A DNA stretch of 64,000 bases, from positions 1,302,001-1,366,000 of the forward strand of contig OX393578.1 of the NCBI GenBank assembly GCA_947652605.1, read 5' to 3'. Positions 35,274 to 47,300 of the stretch are shown here, piece after piece. The DNA is from Elmis aenea. Taxonomy: Eukaryota > Arthropoda > Insecta > Coleoptera > Elmidae. Every line of letters begins with the position of its first letter. Position 1 is the first letter of the stretch. The translations under genes were made by a program, and so were the position numbers. Under the pieces are notes generated by a model, which was not told the origin of the DNA, ran no database searches, and saw only the letters and a program-made list of their open reading frames with translations.

Positions 35274-38200
35274 GTAAGTAATAAAATTAGCATGCACACA
35301 TAAAAAAATACGAGGATCTAGATCGAAAAGTTTCTTTTTATATCACCCAAGTTCTAAAAACAAAATTTTCGTTCCATTACAATTAATTTTGATCGTCTAT
35401 TTAAAGCATAAAAGATAATCAACTACAATTATACACTAGAAACTACAAGTTTTTGACTGTGGTTATGTTTTACGGAGAATTCTTAATAAATGATGAAGAA
35501 ACCTGCAAAAACTTATTTAAAAATTAAACCGCCTAAAAGAATTAGTGTATATGAAAGTTTAACTCGTGTAAATGATTATTTATGATCACCATGGCTCAAC
35601 GTAAAAGAACAATAAAAATCAAAAACTATTCTTAGAGTGGGTTTCATATTCGTGAATTTTATGTACCGACGAAGGAACGAGAATCTCGAAACTAGTATGA
35701 ATTTTTGTCAAGAAGTGATAAGATTAGTGATTTTGTTACTAAACAACCATTGAAAATTATATAATTCCATTTTAATAAGATTATACGCTCGAGTTTAATA
35801 AAAAATTACTGAATCTTTTACCACAAGTCTGTTCATCGGTTACCATTTTCTTTTTCTAAACCTATATTAATTAAACTGGATAATATATTATAATTACTAT
35901 AATGTCTACCAATTTTTATCTAAAATATTGATTGATAAAGTTTTTGTGTTTGAAAATTTCTATTGATTCTCTGATAAATCTGTTTTTTTTTTCATTATTT
36001 AATCACTAGATCAAAATCTATTAAATATTTTGTGTTGTGCGAATGATGATTTACTTGTTTGGTTTAATTCTGTATCACTAGGGTGTTCTTTCACACGAAT
36101 TGTATTGTTCGTTTGTATTGGTTTGTCCTGGTAAAATCAATTTTGTCAATTCCTTTGCATTTTTAAGCAATTTTATGTTTGACGCTGTTCATTATCTAAC
36201 AGACGAAGAAACAAGTCTTGAAACTAGTATAGATTTTCTTCCGAAAGAGACCTTCTTAGAAATAAGATAATTGTTTTTTTTTTTTAACAAACCACAAGTA
36301 CAATCAATTTTGAAAAATCATTTATATTCCAAACGATTAACAACTTTTTACAGCAAAACTACTGGTATTTACTTTAAAAGTTACATTCATTTTAAACTTT
36401 TATAAGATTTTTGCTTATTATTTGATAGTATGTTGAACTGTTACAGTAAATGGAAAGTTGAATAAAACATACAAACCACAAGGTCAATAACTGTGCTTTT
36501 AATACATATTTTATGCAGTGTTTATATATGTATTTGACTTATTATTGTTAATATTGTTATTCACAATAAATAAGTTTTATAATTCATTAATAAAAATAAG
36601 GTTTAAGTATCTTCTTTGAACTATGTTTTTTAAGTGTAATTTGTATGATTACTGTTCAAGGCCTCGTCAACTGAAGCAAAACTTATCAATAAAATATTTA
36701 CGTTAAGGATAAATAATAATAATGCTGTGATCATTCGATCCGGCAAATTAAAATGTTCATTGAGTGATATTTACAACCAAAGTAAATTGAATGATTGCAA
36801 TTATTAAGCAAAAATTTATGTAGGTTTATCGACAAGAATCAACAATGTTTAAGTTTAACATCATATCGAGTTGATGATTTTAAATTTTCACCATTTCCTA
36901 AACTTCTTTCTGTTGAAAAGAAAGAAAAATGATTACATATAAAGGCACAAACATTCAAAAGCTCAAAGTGGATTTTTATTAAATTTTGTGTAATTTTTAG
37001 ATGATTATGAGCTCATGCCACCACTTTTCCATCTGGACGATTGGGAAAAATGCTTAATGTTAAATGAAAAAGCCTTGTATTGTCAAGTTACGGTACAAAT
37101 GTCCCCAATAGACCCCAACAATTCTTCCAAAGAATGGAGAGTCATACAAGTAAGTAATATCTCCCTGTTGATAACAACAAATTGTAATTTATGCTCGTCC
37201 CAAGTGCAGCTCAACTGACTTTTTGACTTATAGAATGCCATAAAAGACGTGCAAAATTATCGCCACGACATATTAAGATACGGTATATGTGTACCAACGT
37301 GGTGTCCCAATTTCGCAAAGAACAATTACAGTTTCATAATGGACGAAGAATTTTTACGAAAAGAAATATCTCAGTGTTTCAGCATTAAATTTCAGGATAT
37401 GGCCCTCAAAGGAAATGTCACTGAAATGCATTGTGAAACACAAGAACATTTCTATAAAGTTGATAAATATGACCTAATAGTTGGGTAAGTCCAATCAAAA
37501 TTAAAAATGATGGCTTAAAAAACATTCATAAATATAATTTTACCTTGATGTACTTTGAACAGGCTCTAAAAATGTTTCTATAGCATACAGTGTGATCTAA
37601 AAACCTAAACTTTAAATATTTGAATATTATTAAATAAATGAACTACTTGACTTAATTTTATTTTCTAAATAATGACTAAATTACAAATTTTTTAAAAATA
37701 TTATTCAAACAAAAATTGTTTAACAGTTGCTACTCCTTTTAATATAAATTATTTATGATACGTTTCCTGCGTAATACTTAACTATATTCTAAAATATTTT
37801 ATTTGGGCGGATATGGATAATGTTTTTACATTAATAGTTTAAAATAATTGATATTTTCGAAAAATGAGCCATTCAATAATAAAAAATGTTTAACGAACGC
37901 CACTGCTTTCAAACTTGACCTAATTAATAAAAATGCAATGTTCTATAAGTATTTTTCAAATAATAAACTTGTGAATATTTTTATTTTAATCCATTCTTAC
38001 AACTTGATAATTATATTTTTATTACTACCATATTATATTAATCGGTTTTTTTTCTTAACTTGGCGTTGAAGTCTCTAGTTACGTATTTAATACGTATTTA
38101 TATTTAAGAAAGTTCACTTAAACAATTCAAACACTCATAGAACACACCATTTACATGAGTATTTATATATTTACGTTTAAATGAACTCATTAAATAAATC

Positions 38201-40918
38201 AACGTTGATTAAAACAATTAATTTATGTGTTGTCATTAAAATTATTTGTTTTTAGAGTAATTTTAGTTTCATACACAATGCTAATAATTTTTGCTACTTA
38301 CTATGAAGGGACAGCTCGTTTTAAGACGAAAGAAGAATACAAAAAAATAACGGGAACAACTTGTAAGTAAATATATAAATTTACTATCTATTTTAAAGAA
38401 TGTTAGGAAATAAATATTAAATAATTCAAGATAATTATTGTATTCAAGTCTAGCACAACAAGAATATATTTTTTAATGCAAAAAAGAGTAAAATATTTTT
38501 TCATTTTACCTTAACGTAGTTGGAAAAATACTAAGTTGCTTTTCCCTGCCAAAAAATTGGAGCAGGCTACGAACCCCAAGCAAAATTCCAGAAGCTATAG
38601 CCCTGCAACCCATTCAAGGGGTCCGTTTTTTTAGCATGATCCTGGTCATTATGACCCATACATGCATGGTTTCGCTGGTTTCGCCAATAATAAACCCCCA
38701 GTATATAGAGACAGTGAGTACGAAAAATAAAAAACAACTCGTTACTCATTCAAGAACATTTTTCCACAGATTACTCAAAACATTCAGTACATGATTCTGT
38801 TAAATGGCCAATACGCTATTCAAACATTCTTTATGATTGCTGGATTTTTATTAACTTTCCATTTTTGTCAGCTTATGGAAAAGAAGAAAGATTTTAAATT
38901 AAGTTATCTAATTTTGGCGTTTGTACATCGTTATATAAGGTATGCAACAAGGACATTTTTGGAAATTATTGTGCAAGTTGAAAATGGTTGTTTTATAAAA
39001 TGTTTTCTTTAGATTGACCCCTGCGTTGCTTGTAATAGTTGCAATTAGTAGTACGTGGTTATATCATTTGGGCAGAGGTCCCATATGGGACGATATAGTC
39101 GGTGATGAGTACAGATATTGTAGGAAAAATGGATGGACAAATATTTTATACATCAACAATATTTACAACGACAGTGAACAGGTAAATTTTACACTTTATA
39201 ATTAACTAGAGATTCTTTCAAAAAAATAGGATCAATGATTTTTAATAAAACTTTATTTATCGAAAAGAAATATTTCAAATACGAAACTTGCACTGTTTCA
39301 GTTATAAAACCATTCACTTTAACGTAAATTATTTTTCTGTAATAATCTTTTACCTACATTTATTTTAGTGTTTACAACAAACATGGTATATGGCTGCAGA
39401 CACTCAACTATTTATTTTGTCTCTAATTGTGATTGGTTTTATGTGGAAATTTCAAAACTATACTAAATTAATACTGGGCGTCTTTACCACAATAGCATTT
39501 TTAATACCTGCAGTTTTAAGTTACATATTTGATTTCGATATGATAATGAGACAGACTCCAGAGTAAGATTTTTTTAATGTATAAAATATAATAAATCTAT
39601 AAAAATTTACCAAGCTTTATGAAGGAACTAAAAACTGATTTTTAGGTCATTGAGAATATTATTAATCGACATTGATCAATGGCATGTTCTATACATTTCT
39701 GGATATGCCAATTGGGGTGGATATATGGTGGGAATGGTGTTTGGTTACATTTATTTCAGGTGCAAGGCGAAGAAACTGTTTTCTAAAAAGGTAATAGTTT
39801 GCTATTTATCCAGTCAACACTCCCATTGATACCTTAACTTTTAACTGAAGTAGATTTTTTATGTTTAACTGTATCTATCTTAGTGTTGATAAAACATGAT
39901 TTTTTTAACAGATTCATGAAGTTTACTGGTGGGTTTTTGCTTGGATACCACCATTTCTCATCATATTTTTAGGAGGAATTGCTTATCAATCCGATTACGA
40001 GAAATCAAGAATTGGATCTGCAATATACGCAACAGCATCAAAAAATGTGTACGCGCTCAGTATAGCATTTGGTCTTTTAGGACTGATTTATGGAGCGGGA
40101 TGTAATTATAGAGTACAATTAATTGTAATGTAAAATTATTAATACATTTTTTAGGGTTTGCACGTCCTTTGCTCATGTGGCAGCCTTTGAACACCCTGGG
40201 AAGACTTTCATATTGTGCATACCTCGTTCACGTACCAATAGTACGAATTCGTGGAGGAAATAGGAGAACTCCAGTCTATTTGTCTGATTACACATTCGTA
40301 AGTAAACAAAGAAGAAAAAAGGCTCACCTCAAGCTGTGACCCCAAATAATCCAGTTTATAGACCACCCAGATGTAAACATTTCAATTAAAATTTTGTCTA
40401 TAATTAAAAATCACTTTTCACTTTGTTTTTCCTTAGTTTCAAGTCTTAAAACAGTTACACAGCATCGTGCGCGCTTATCAGTAAAAAAAAACTGCGTACA
40501 TGTGAGCAAAGGAATTTGAGCAAAAAAATTTCCTTTTTGGCGCGAACGCTTGAAACTTCTAAGGATATCAAAAAATTAAAGACCTAGTGTTTTTTAAACA
40601 CACCAACTTTCTTACAACTTGAGTCACTCAATAAAACCTCTTAAATATGATAACTGTTTAATGTTGCAGTTTATTATGGTACACCCAGTATATGTAAATA
40701 GCTTCTTTTTTTTTTAGTTTTACGAAATGTTGAGCGATGTGGTTTTTTCTTACATATGTGCAACAATTCTGTGTTTATGCGCGGAATTGCCTACGTCAGC
40801 TCTTCAAAAGTTAATATTACCACAATTATCTGATAAGAGACAAGATAAGGCACCTTCAAAGCCTGCAGAACAGCCTATAGAAGCAACAAATGGTATTTCC
40901 ATTATATCTAGGATGTAG
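35195..40918 (+). CDS. NRF-6-like membrane acyltransferase C, 12 exons, 663 aa
   Basis: Exons 35195-35273, 37001-37149, 37234-37484, 38256-38362, 38520-38713, 38770-38939, 39013-39181, 39369-39562, 39646-39790, 39912-40101, 40155-40297 and 40718-40918. Same architecture as A and B; only the last exon is shorter, by three codons near the C terminus. The conserved YLVHLPIE of A and B is YLVHVPIV here. Exons 2-3 and intron 2 are almost identical to gene A, while intron 1 is homologous to gene B, showing a mixed ancestry. A poly(A) signal is at 40957-40962. Function as for A: epithelial multi-pass acyltransferase of unknown substrate. Confidence 0.9.
35667..35733 (+). repeat. dispersed GACGAAGG...GAAACTAGT repeat (gene C intron 1)
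   Basis: Paralogue of the 27463-27530 copy. A second, more diverged copy lies at 36200-36265 in the same intron (AGACGAAGAAACAAGTCTTG, then AAACTAGTATAGATTTTC). Confidence 0.5.
36200..36265 (+). repeat. dispersed GACGAAGA...GAAACTAGT repeat, second intronic copy
   Basis: Same block order as the copy at 35.7 kb, with ATAGATTTTCTTC closer to the 9.7-kb copy. Confidence 0.45.
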
Positions 40919-41550
40919 GTAGCATTTAAAATTATTTTGTCAACAATCACTTAACGAATAAAGGTTAAAATCCAAAGTGCACCGTTGTACAAGACTGGTT
41001 TAATAAATTTTTTATATCCTCAATAAGACTAATTATTGTATTGTACAAACAGTTCCTCCAAGGTGATAAAAGTTTTTTGGGTCTACTTCACTATTGAGAT
41101 TTTGTCAACTATAAGAGCTAAAATATGAGTAGATCACCAAACCATATACCACATTATAGATAGTTGCTACTCAAAACAAAAATATATATACCAAGGCAAA
41201 AATTATAAAAAACCAAAAAAAAATTACTATCACCCACAAAACATTTGAGGAGATATTAAAAAACAAATGCTATCGTTTGATTCCTCACATTCCACAATAT
41301 AATTATACCAGTTTTCATCAAATCATCCGCTTAAACAAAAAAGTTATGAAGAAAAATAGAATTTTTTTTTTTTTTCTTTAATTATTTTCGGAATAGCTCG
41401 GGTAATTTTAAACAGACTTGAACTCACCTCAAAATGCCACACATATTTGCCCCCTTAACCGGTTCTGTAGCTCTTGTGATTGCCGAGATCCGAAGTAAGA
41501 AAATATAGTTAATCGTCGATCCTGCTCAAACACTTTAATTTAATGTATTT

Positions 41551-41959
41551 CACGGTCTACTACACAGGTTGGTAAACTCCCATATAAAACTGAGAGGCCG
41601 GTAACTAGTTCCGTAAATTATCCCACAGATGGCGATAAGTCTAAGGATCTTTCGCCATAAATTATCGCTAGATGGCGATAAGTCTGAGAACTGGTGGTTC
41701 GTGCACAAGATTTTAACATAGTCGACGAATTCGAATTTAATTATTAAGAGGATGTATATAAAAATGTTTTAACGGAATATTTAAATCAGTTTTGTTCAAA
41801 ATGAGATCCCACCTAGTGCAAGCACAGGTTCTTAAACTTATCGCCATCTAACGGATTTTTATGGCGAATGGTTCTTAGACTTGTTGCCATCTAGCGAAAA
41901 TGTATGTCAAGAAGTTCCAGATTTTATGACAGGCTTCCTAACCTGTGTAGTAGACTGTG
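41551..41959. mobile_element. 409-bp MITE with 8-bp target duplication
   Basis: Ends are CACGGTCTACTACACAGGTT and, reversed, CACAGTCTACTACACAGGTT (19 of 20). Both flanks carry a perfect 8-bp atgtattt (41543-41550 and 41960-41967). Inside, an 'agatggcgataagtctaag...ttcgccataa' motif recurs on both arms, making the element a foldback. An 8-bp duplication suggests hAT or a relative; there is no coding. Confidence 0.8.
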
Positions 41960-42100
41960 ATGTATTTCAATGGTAGAAACATGCCTATTTCAAATTAGTT
42001 AATTTAAATTGTTTTTAAAGATTTTAATTTTAAAAAAAAACACGGTTTTATAATAATGCCAACAATTATATTGTACTGAGAACAATGATAGTTATGGTAT

Positions 42101-42680
42101 ATCAGACTCACAAATACAATCTCGTGATGCACATGGGTAGAATATAGATAGGCAGAGTTTTATTTACACTACATGTACAGTATAACATAGGTAAAAAGGA
42201 AAAACGAAGAAAAGAACTAAAATAAATACATAAAACTTTCATAATAATGTAACACTTAACAATATGTACATCATTTTTATATTAATAATATTGAAGAGTT
42301 AGAATTTGATGGTTTATTAATTCCGTGAAGGTACCACAACACTACAGCAAAAACTCAACAATAAAAAAAGTCAAGTTTAAATACTGTGAAGGCATCTCTA
42401 CATTTATTTGCTCCTTAGATAGTGAATTTTTATTAATCTAAACTTTACTTGCCTATTATTAATGGAATAATCAAGTCTCACATAAGATATTCGTATAATC
42501 AAGATATCTTGTTAAAACGGAAACCTTCTGATATTTAACAAGCACAAACAGGATAAAAAATAACACCTGCGAATTTTACATCAACATTTAATCGATAAAA
42601 ATTTTAATTTTAACAAGATATCTTGCAGGTAAGTAGCGAATGAACACACATTCCATACGTAGCTAAAAATTGTATAATTT
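42101..42680. repeat. array-associated flank repeat after gene C
   Basis: Homologous to 34230-34575 after copy D, and in its middle part to about 25925-26145 after gene A. It marks the right edge of the duplicated array. Confidence 0.65.
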
Positions 42681-43707
42681 ACAATTACTTATTTATTTAT
42701 ATTACTTTATAATTTTTACACAAACACTTGTATAAATTTTTTTTTGAAAAATTAAGATGCCTAATCATAAGAAGGTTTATATTTGAGTATATATGTATTG
42801 ACTGAGTATGTTTTAATCTTTGGGAACATATAAAAAACAATCAAGGTACCTATTTCCGTTTTACACATTTAAAATAAATTTTGGACACATAACAGTTCCT
42901 ACATTTTTAAAATTTAAAAAAAAAAACGGTTTTCTGAAGCATAGACACGGGGCATTTCATTCAATACTTTACTTATATAATATAACAATTATGCTATAAG
43001 CAGAAAAACAATAGATTTGTTTAAGTTACGACTCCATAACTGTTTACTATTAACAATACCGAATGCTAATTATCTACAACAGGCTCAACAGTTTAATGAA
43101 AAAAATACTATGATATTTAAATTACACCCTGTAAACCTAATAACCGTTTTCTACTTGTGAATATGTTGCTTTACTTTAAACAAATGAAACCAAAATATTG
43201 GTTACACAATGATTATCGAACACGAAACAATGCAGTGAAATATGATTAAGTTATTACTTTACTCATTCACAAAACAAAGTCAGGAATAAGCTGATAAAAT
43301 AACAAAATTTAAAAAAAAAACATTTACTCCATACTATAACCCTATATGGACTAGATGCACACAAAAATAAATCGTCAACCCCAGAATATAAAATTATTTT
43401 CTTCGAAATTCGGCCCTTCAAACCCTTTCGTTCTTAAATAGTGCATTTATTAACATCGGATGAAAAGATTAAACATTTTGTGGGTAAACACCGCAGTTTA
43501 ATTGTTTTAAAAATTCAGTGAATATCATCCTACAAAATTAAAAATTAAAATGATATTATCAAAACAGCACCGCATGAACTGTGCTAATTATTAACAGAAA
43601 AATTATGAAGTCATAACAAATAGTTTTTAAAGAGATATTTAAAAGCCATGTGAATAATTTGATTTGTATTTTGTTTAATTTCTCATGTAAAGGCTGTATT
43701 ACATTAA

Positions 43708-43913
43708 AGCTGTATTACACTATACAATTTCTTGTTCAAGAAATTTTATACTAGATTGTACAGCTGTTGCCAAGTTACAATGTCGTAAATTGACATACGC
43801 GAAGTGTCAGTTTACGACATAAGATGTGTTGTAACTTGGCAACAGCTGTACAATCTAGTATAAAATTTTTTGAACGCGAAATTGTACAAGAAATTGTATA
43901 GTGTAATACAGCT
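43708..43913. mobile_element. 206-bp palindromic MITE
   Basis: Arms of roughly 85-90 bp starting AGCTGTATTACACTATACAA are near-perfect inverted copies, including GTACAGCTGTTGCCAAGTTAC, around a short unpaired centre. The target duplication is not resolved. Confidence 0.7.
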
Positions 43914-44375
43914 ATAACACTTAAAAATTTTAATGGTAGAAGAGAAAAAAATTATAATTATGAAGTTACAGAAATAAACTTTTGATCCATCCTGTATATA
44001 ATAATTTAATAATAAATGCACTATCAAAAAATTGTAAGGGGGGGTGTTGGAGGCTGTATAAAAGAAATGTCTTTGGCTGCGTTATTCAACCAATTCGAAA
44101 ATTGTTCACCTGCGTATAACATTTAATTTTGGTCTCCAACAGTTATGGACTGTTAGTTAGTTCTTAGAGTGCATTAAAAGCACTTGAATAGCAACGCAAA
44201 TTTCAAAGATGACGTGCATTACAGCAACAAATGATCGAACTGTACGAAAAATCAACAGAACTGATATGTATCACACACAGCACACTTCTAAGAAGCTAAA
44301 ATTTAATAAGTCTATTACAAATACATTGCACCACAGTCATCCTTACATAACGATGTGACACAAAGCATCACATAA

Positions 44376-47300
44376 CTAAAGTTTCTGATTCTCGACTTTA
44401 CTTAAAGCGATCGCTAATTCTAAATCGGCCTGCTCTTGTATTTGCCTCTGTTTCCGCACCTCTTCAAGTTTCAGACTCTCCTGGGCGGCCCAAGCGAGCT
44501 GCTTATCTTCGCTGGGTACTTTCACCTTATGTAAGGGTGCCGAAGCTCGACCACTCAAATTTAAAAAAGGATCAATGACGGGTAAAGGTACCGATTGTCG
44601 TCCGTTTAGACCGAAAGGTTCGAACTTTAAACTTTTATTACCTTTACTAAATGAGGATTCAAGTCCAAACGGATCAAACTTAGAATCTGCTTTATTGGTT
44701 GTCTCCGGCGGCTTTGGATCGGCTGCGAATGCGTCTAAACTGTCCGTGCTGGCTTTGTTATCTGTCGGTTCGTCATCGAATGCGATATTGAATGGATCCT
44801 CATAACGGTAATCTCGGAACGGATCGTCTGTGAATTCCAGGGTTTTTTTTGCGGGTAATGCGTTCGATGGTTTTGATCTCGGTTTGTCAGAAAACTGAAG
44901 AGGAGATGAGAAGGTTATTAATGCTGCAAATTACGGTTAGTGTGTTAGTAAAATTCCTTGGGGACTTCGCCGTCCAGGCTTGGAAACAAAAAAAACTGAA
45001 ATTGAAGTTAAATACTGCAACTAAATACTTTATGGACCATGCAAGTGCTGGGCAGTTCCTAAAAGCTGCGTAAATAACTAAAAACAAAAAACTTGTTAAA
45101 ACTCAAAACTGAAAAACATTCAGCACATATACGATACCCATAAATAATTTTTTTTCCACTAAACTAACATCAGCTTTAAAAGAAAATTGTAATTGAATGT
45201 TATGCCTAATTTACATTGGTATAGTAGCTAAAACAAGTTACTAAATCAAGTAGCTAAAGCAAGTCACTAATCAAGTAGCAAAACTTGTCAAAATTTTGGT
45301 TTAGTGAGTGTTTACACAATATATACGTGGTCTACACCCAATTTAAGGAAATTGTTTAGTATTTGACAATAAATGAAGTATAGTCTTTAAGTAAATAGTA
45401 ATGATTTCTATTTACTTTACTCAAAAAGTCACTAAATTGTTTACTTGCGCAAGTACTAAACAAAACTGTCTACACGGTGCAAGTAGCTAAATTTAGTTAC
45501 TTGCATTAGCTACTATACCAATGTAAATTAGGCATTAGTTTACGTTTTGTAAAAAAAAAAACTTACAGGTACGCCTTACGTAAATTACAGAAAATAAGAA
45601 TCTCTTTAAATACTTCTGTAAAATGAAAAGAAATTAATTAACCCCTTACTGCATATTGTATCAGATATGATACGTACCATATAAAGCGGTATTAGTCTTA
45701 GTTCTCATATACTAGCGCCATCTACAGTAATATTATACAGTTTCAGGCGTAATATTTGAAAAATTGCGCCATCTATGTTGAACTACAGAAAATATACATT
45801 TAAAAACGTCAAAGAGCTTTACATCTCCCGCCTACTACCGCCATTTATGCAAATAAATTTTTATAAATAAAAATTATATATGAGTATATATGCATGGTGT
45901 TACATATTAGAAAAAAAACAGAAAAATAAAAAAATTGTCTAAAAAAAAAATATAACATTTTTTTAGCATTCTGTAATATATTGTACACATTCATAATTTT
46001 TTATTTGACAATTTAAAAAGTCTTGCGGTAAGGGATTAACTGTGGCTCTACAAAATTAAAGGTGCATAAAAAAATTACATACCAACAAAACATTAGGACA
46101 GGTTAACTGTGAATTTTTTGGTGAAGAGTATTTAGACGGAAAAGGATATGGTAGGACAGGGAAGTGGATTTCGGTATACAGAAAACTGCGATGACAACAC
46201 TAACAAAGAAAAAAAGAATCTACAAATTGCTAGCATGAAAGAATCAACTACCTTGTCATCAAAATCGGCGAAATTGGCGAAGGTACCGGCGGAGGAAGCG
46301 AATGGATCGTTACTAGGTGATTCGAATGGATCAGATTGTGGTGTTTTCAATGGGGGTGCGGGACGAGGTGGAGCCGGTCTCGGCGGGGGTTGTTTACTCT
46401 TCTTGGGTGGCAGCGCCGGACTGGGACTCGTCGGTCTTGGAGGAGCCCCGCCATCTCTCGTCGGAGCATGCAGGACGGCGAACGGATCGCAACCAAACGG
46501 ATCTTTATCATCCTTAAAATGCAATTTAAAAAAAAAAATTACAATCATCGTTCAAATGTTTAATAACGACGCAAATTAAATACCTCAGCGGCCGTGTCTG
46601 CGTTTTTCTTATTGCCATCGCCAAATGCGCTGAATGGGTCCGCTTTTGGGGTGCCCGCGTCGAACGAATTAAAAGGATCCGGGGAAAATGCGTCCTAAAA
46701 CAAACGCACGATAGTGTCTAAGGTACAGTTAATGGTACCTTACAGCACACGAAGTGCTGCAAATATTTTTTCACTTACATTGGTTTTATTGGAAAAGGCT
46801 GCACTAAAACGGTCGTTGGAATTAAAAGCGTCGTTGTTTTTAAACGGATCTACAAAAAAAACAGCTTGTAAGCAAATTGGGTGTACAAAAAAAAAGCTTT
46901 TTAAATCGACATCTAAAATTGTCCTAATATTTGGAACAAAAAAGTGTTTTCTTACCTGACTTGAAGGGATCATCGTGAAATCCTGATGAAGTATTTGTAT
47001 GTCCATTGTGGCTACTAAATGGATCATCTTTGGGGCTCCCGTGACCATTCTGGAAGAGTAAAATCACTTGAAAACCGCTCGTCGTAACGTTGGCGATAAA
47101 ATTACCTGTTGATTGGGTGTAGCGTCTCCGTTCACCATGCATATCCTGGTATACTGTGGATCACGGAATTCTGCGGAAATTCTTAAAGCTGTATCCGGCA
47201 CAGCCGTAGCGTCTCCCGCCTCCAGGGCGGAATCGCATGCTGTTATTGCGTCGCTCATCTGCCTAGTTTGTTCTTCGAGTTGCGTTATCATGGCCTTGGT

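Larger units (their letters stand above)
40963..44375. other. spacer between gene C and Eps15: flank repeat and two MITEs
   Basis: Contains the element at 41551-41959, the array flank repeat at about 42101-42680, the palindrome at 43708-43913, and the Eps15 3' UTR near 44.3 kb. A 'tgtataaaag' TATA-like motif after a G run sits at about 44055 with no gene seen. No coding region supported. Confidence 0.55.

Noticed and set aside
46148..46579. 143-aa plus-strand frame
   Set aside because: Antisense of an Eps15 exon rich in Pro and DPF motifs; no independent support.
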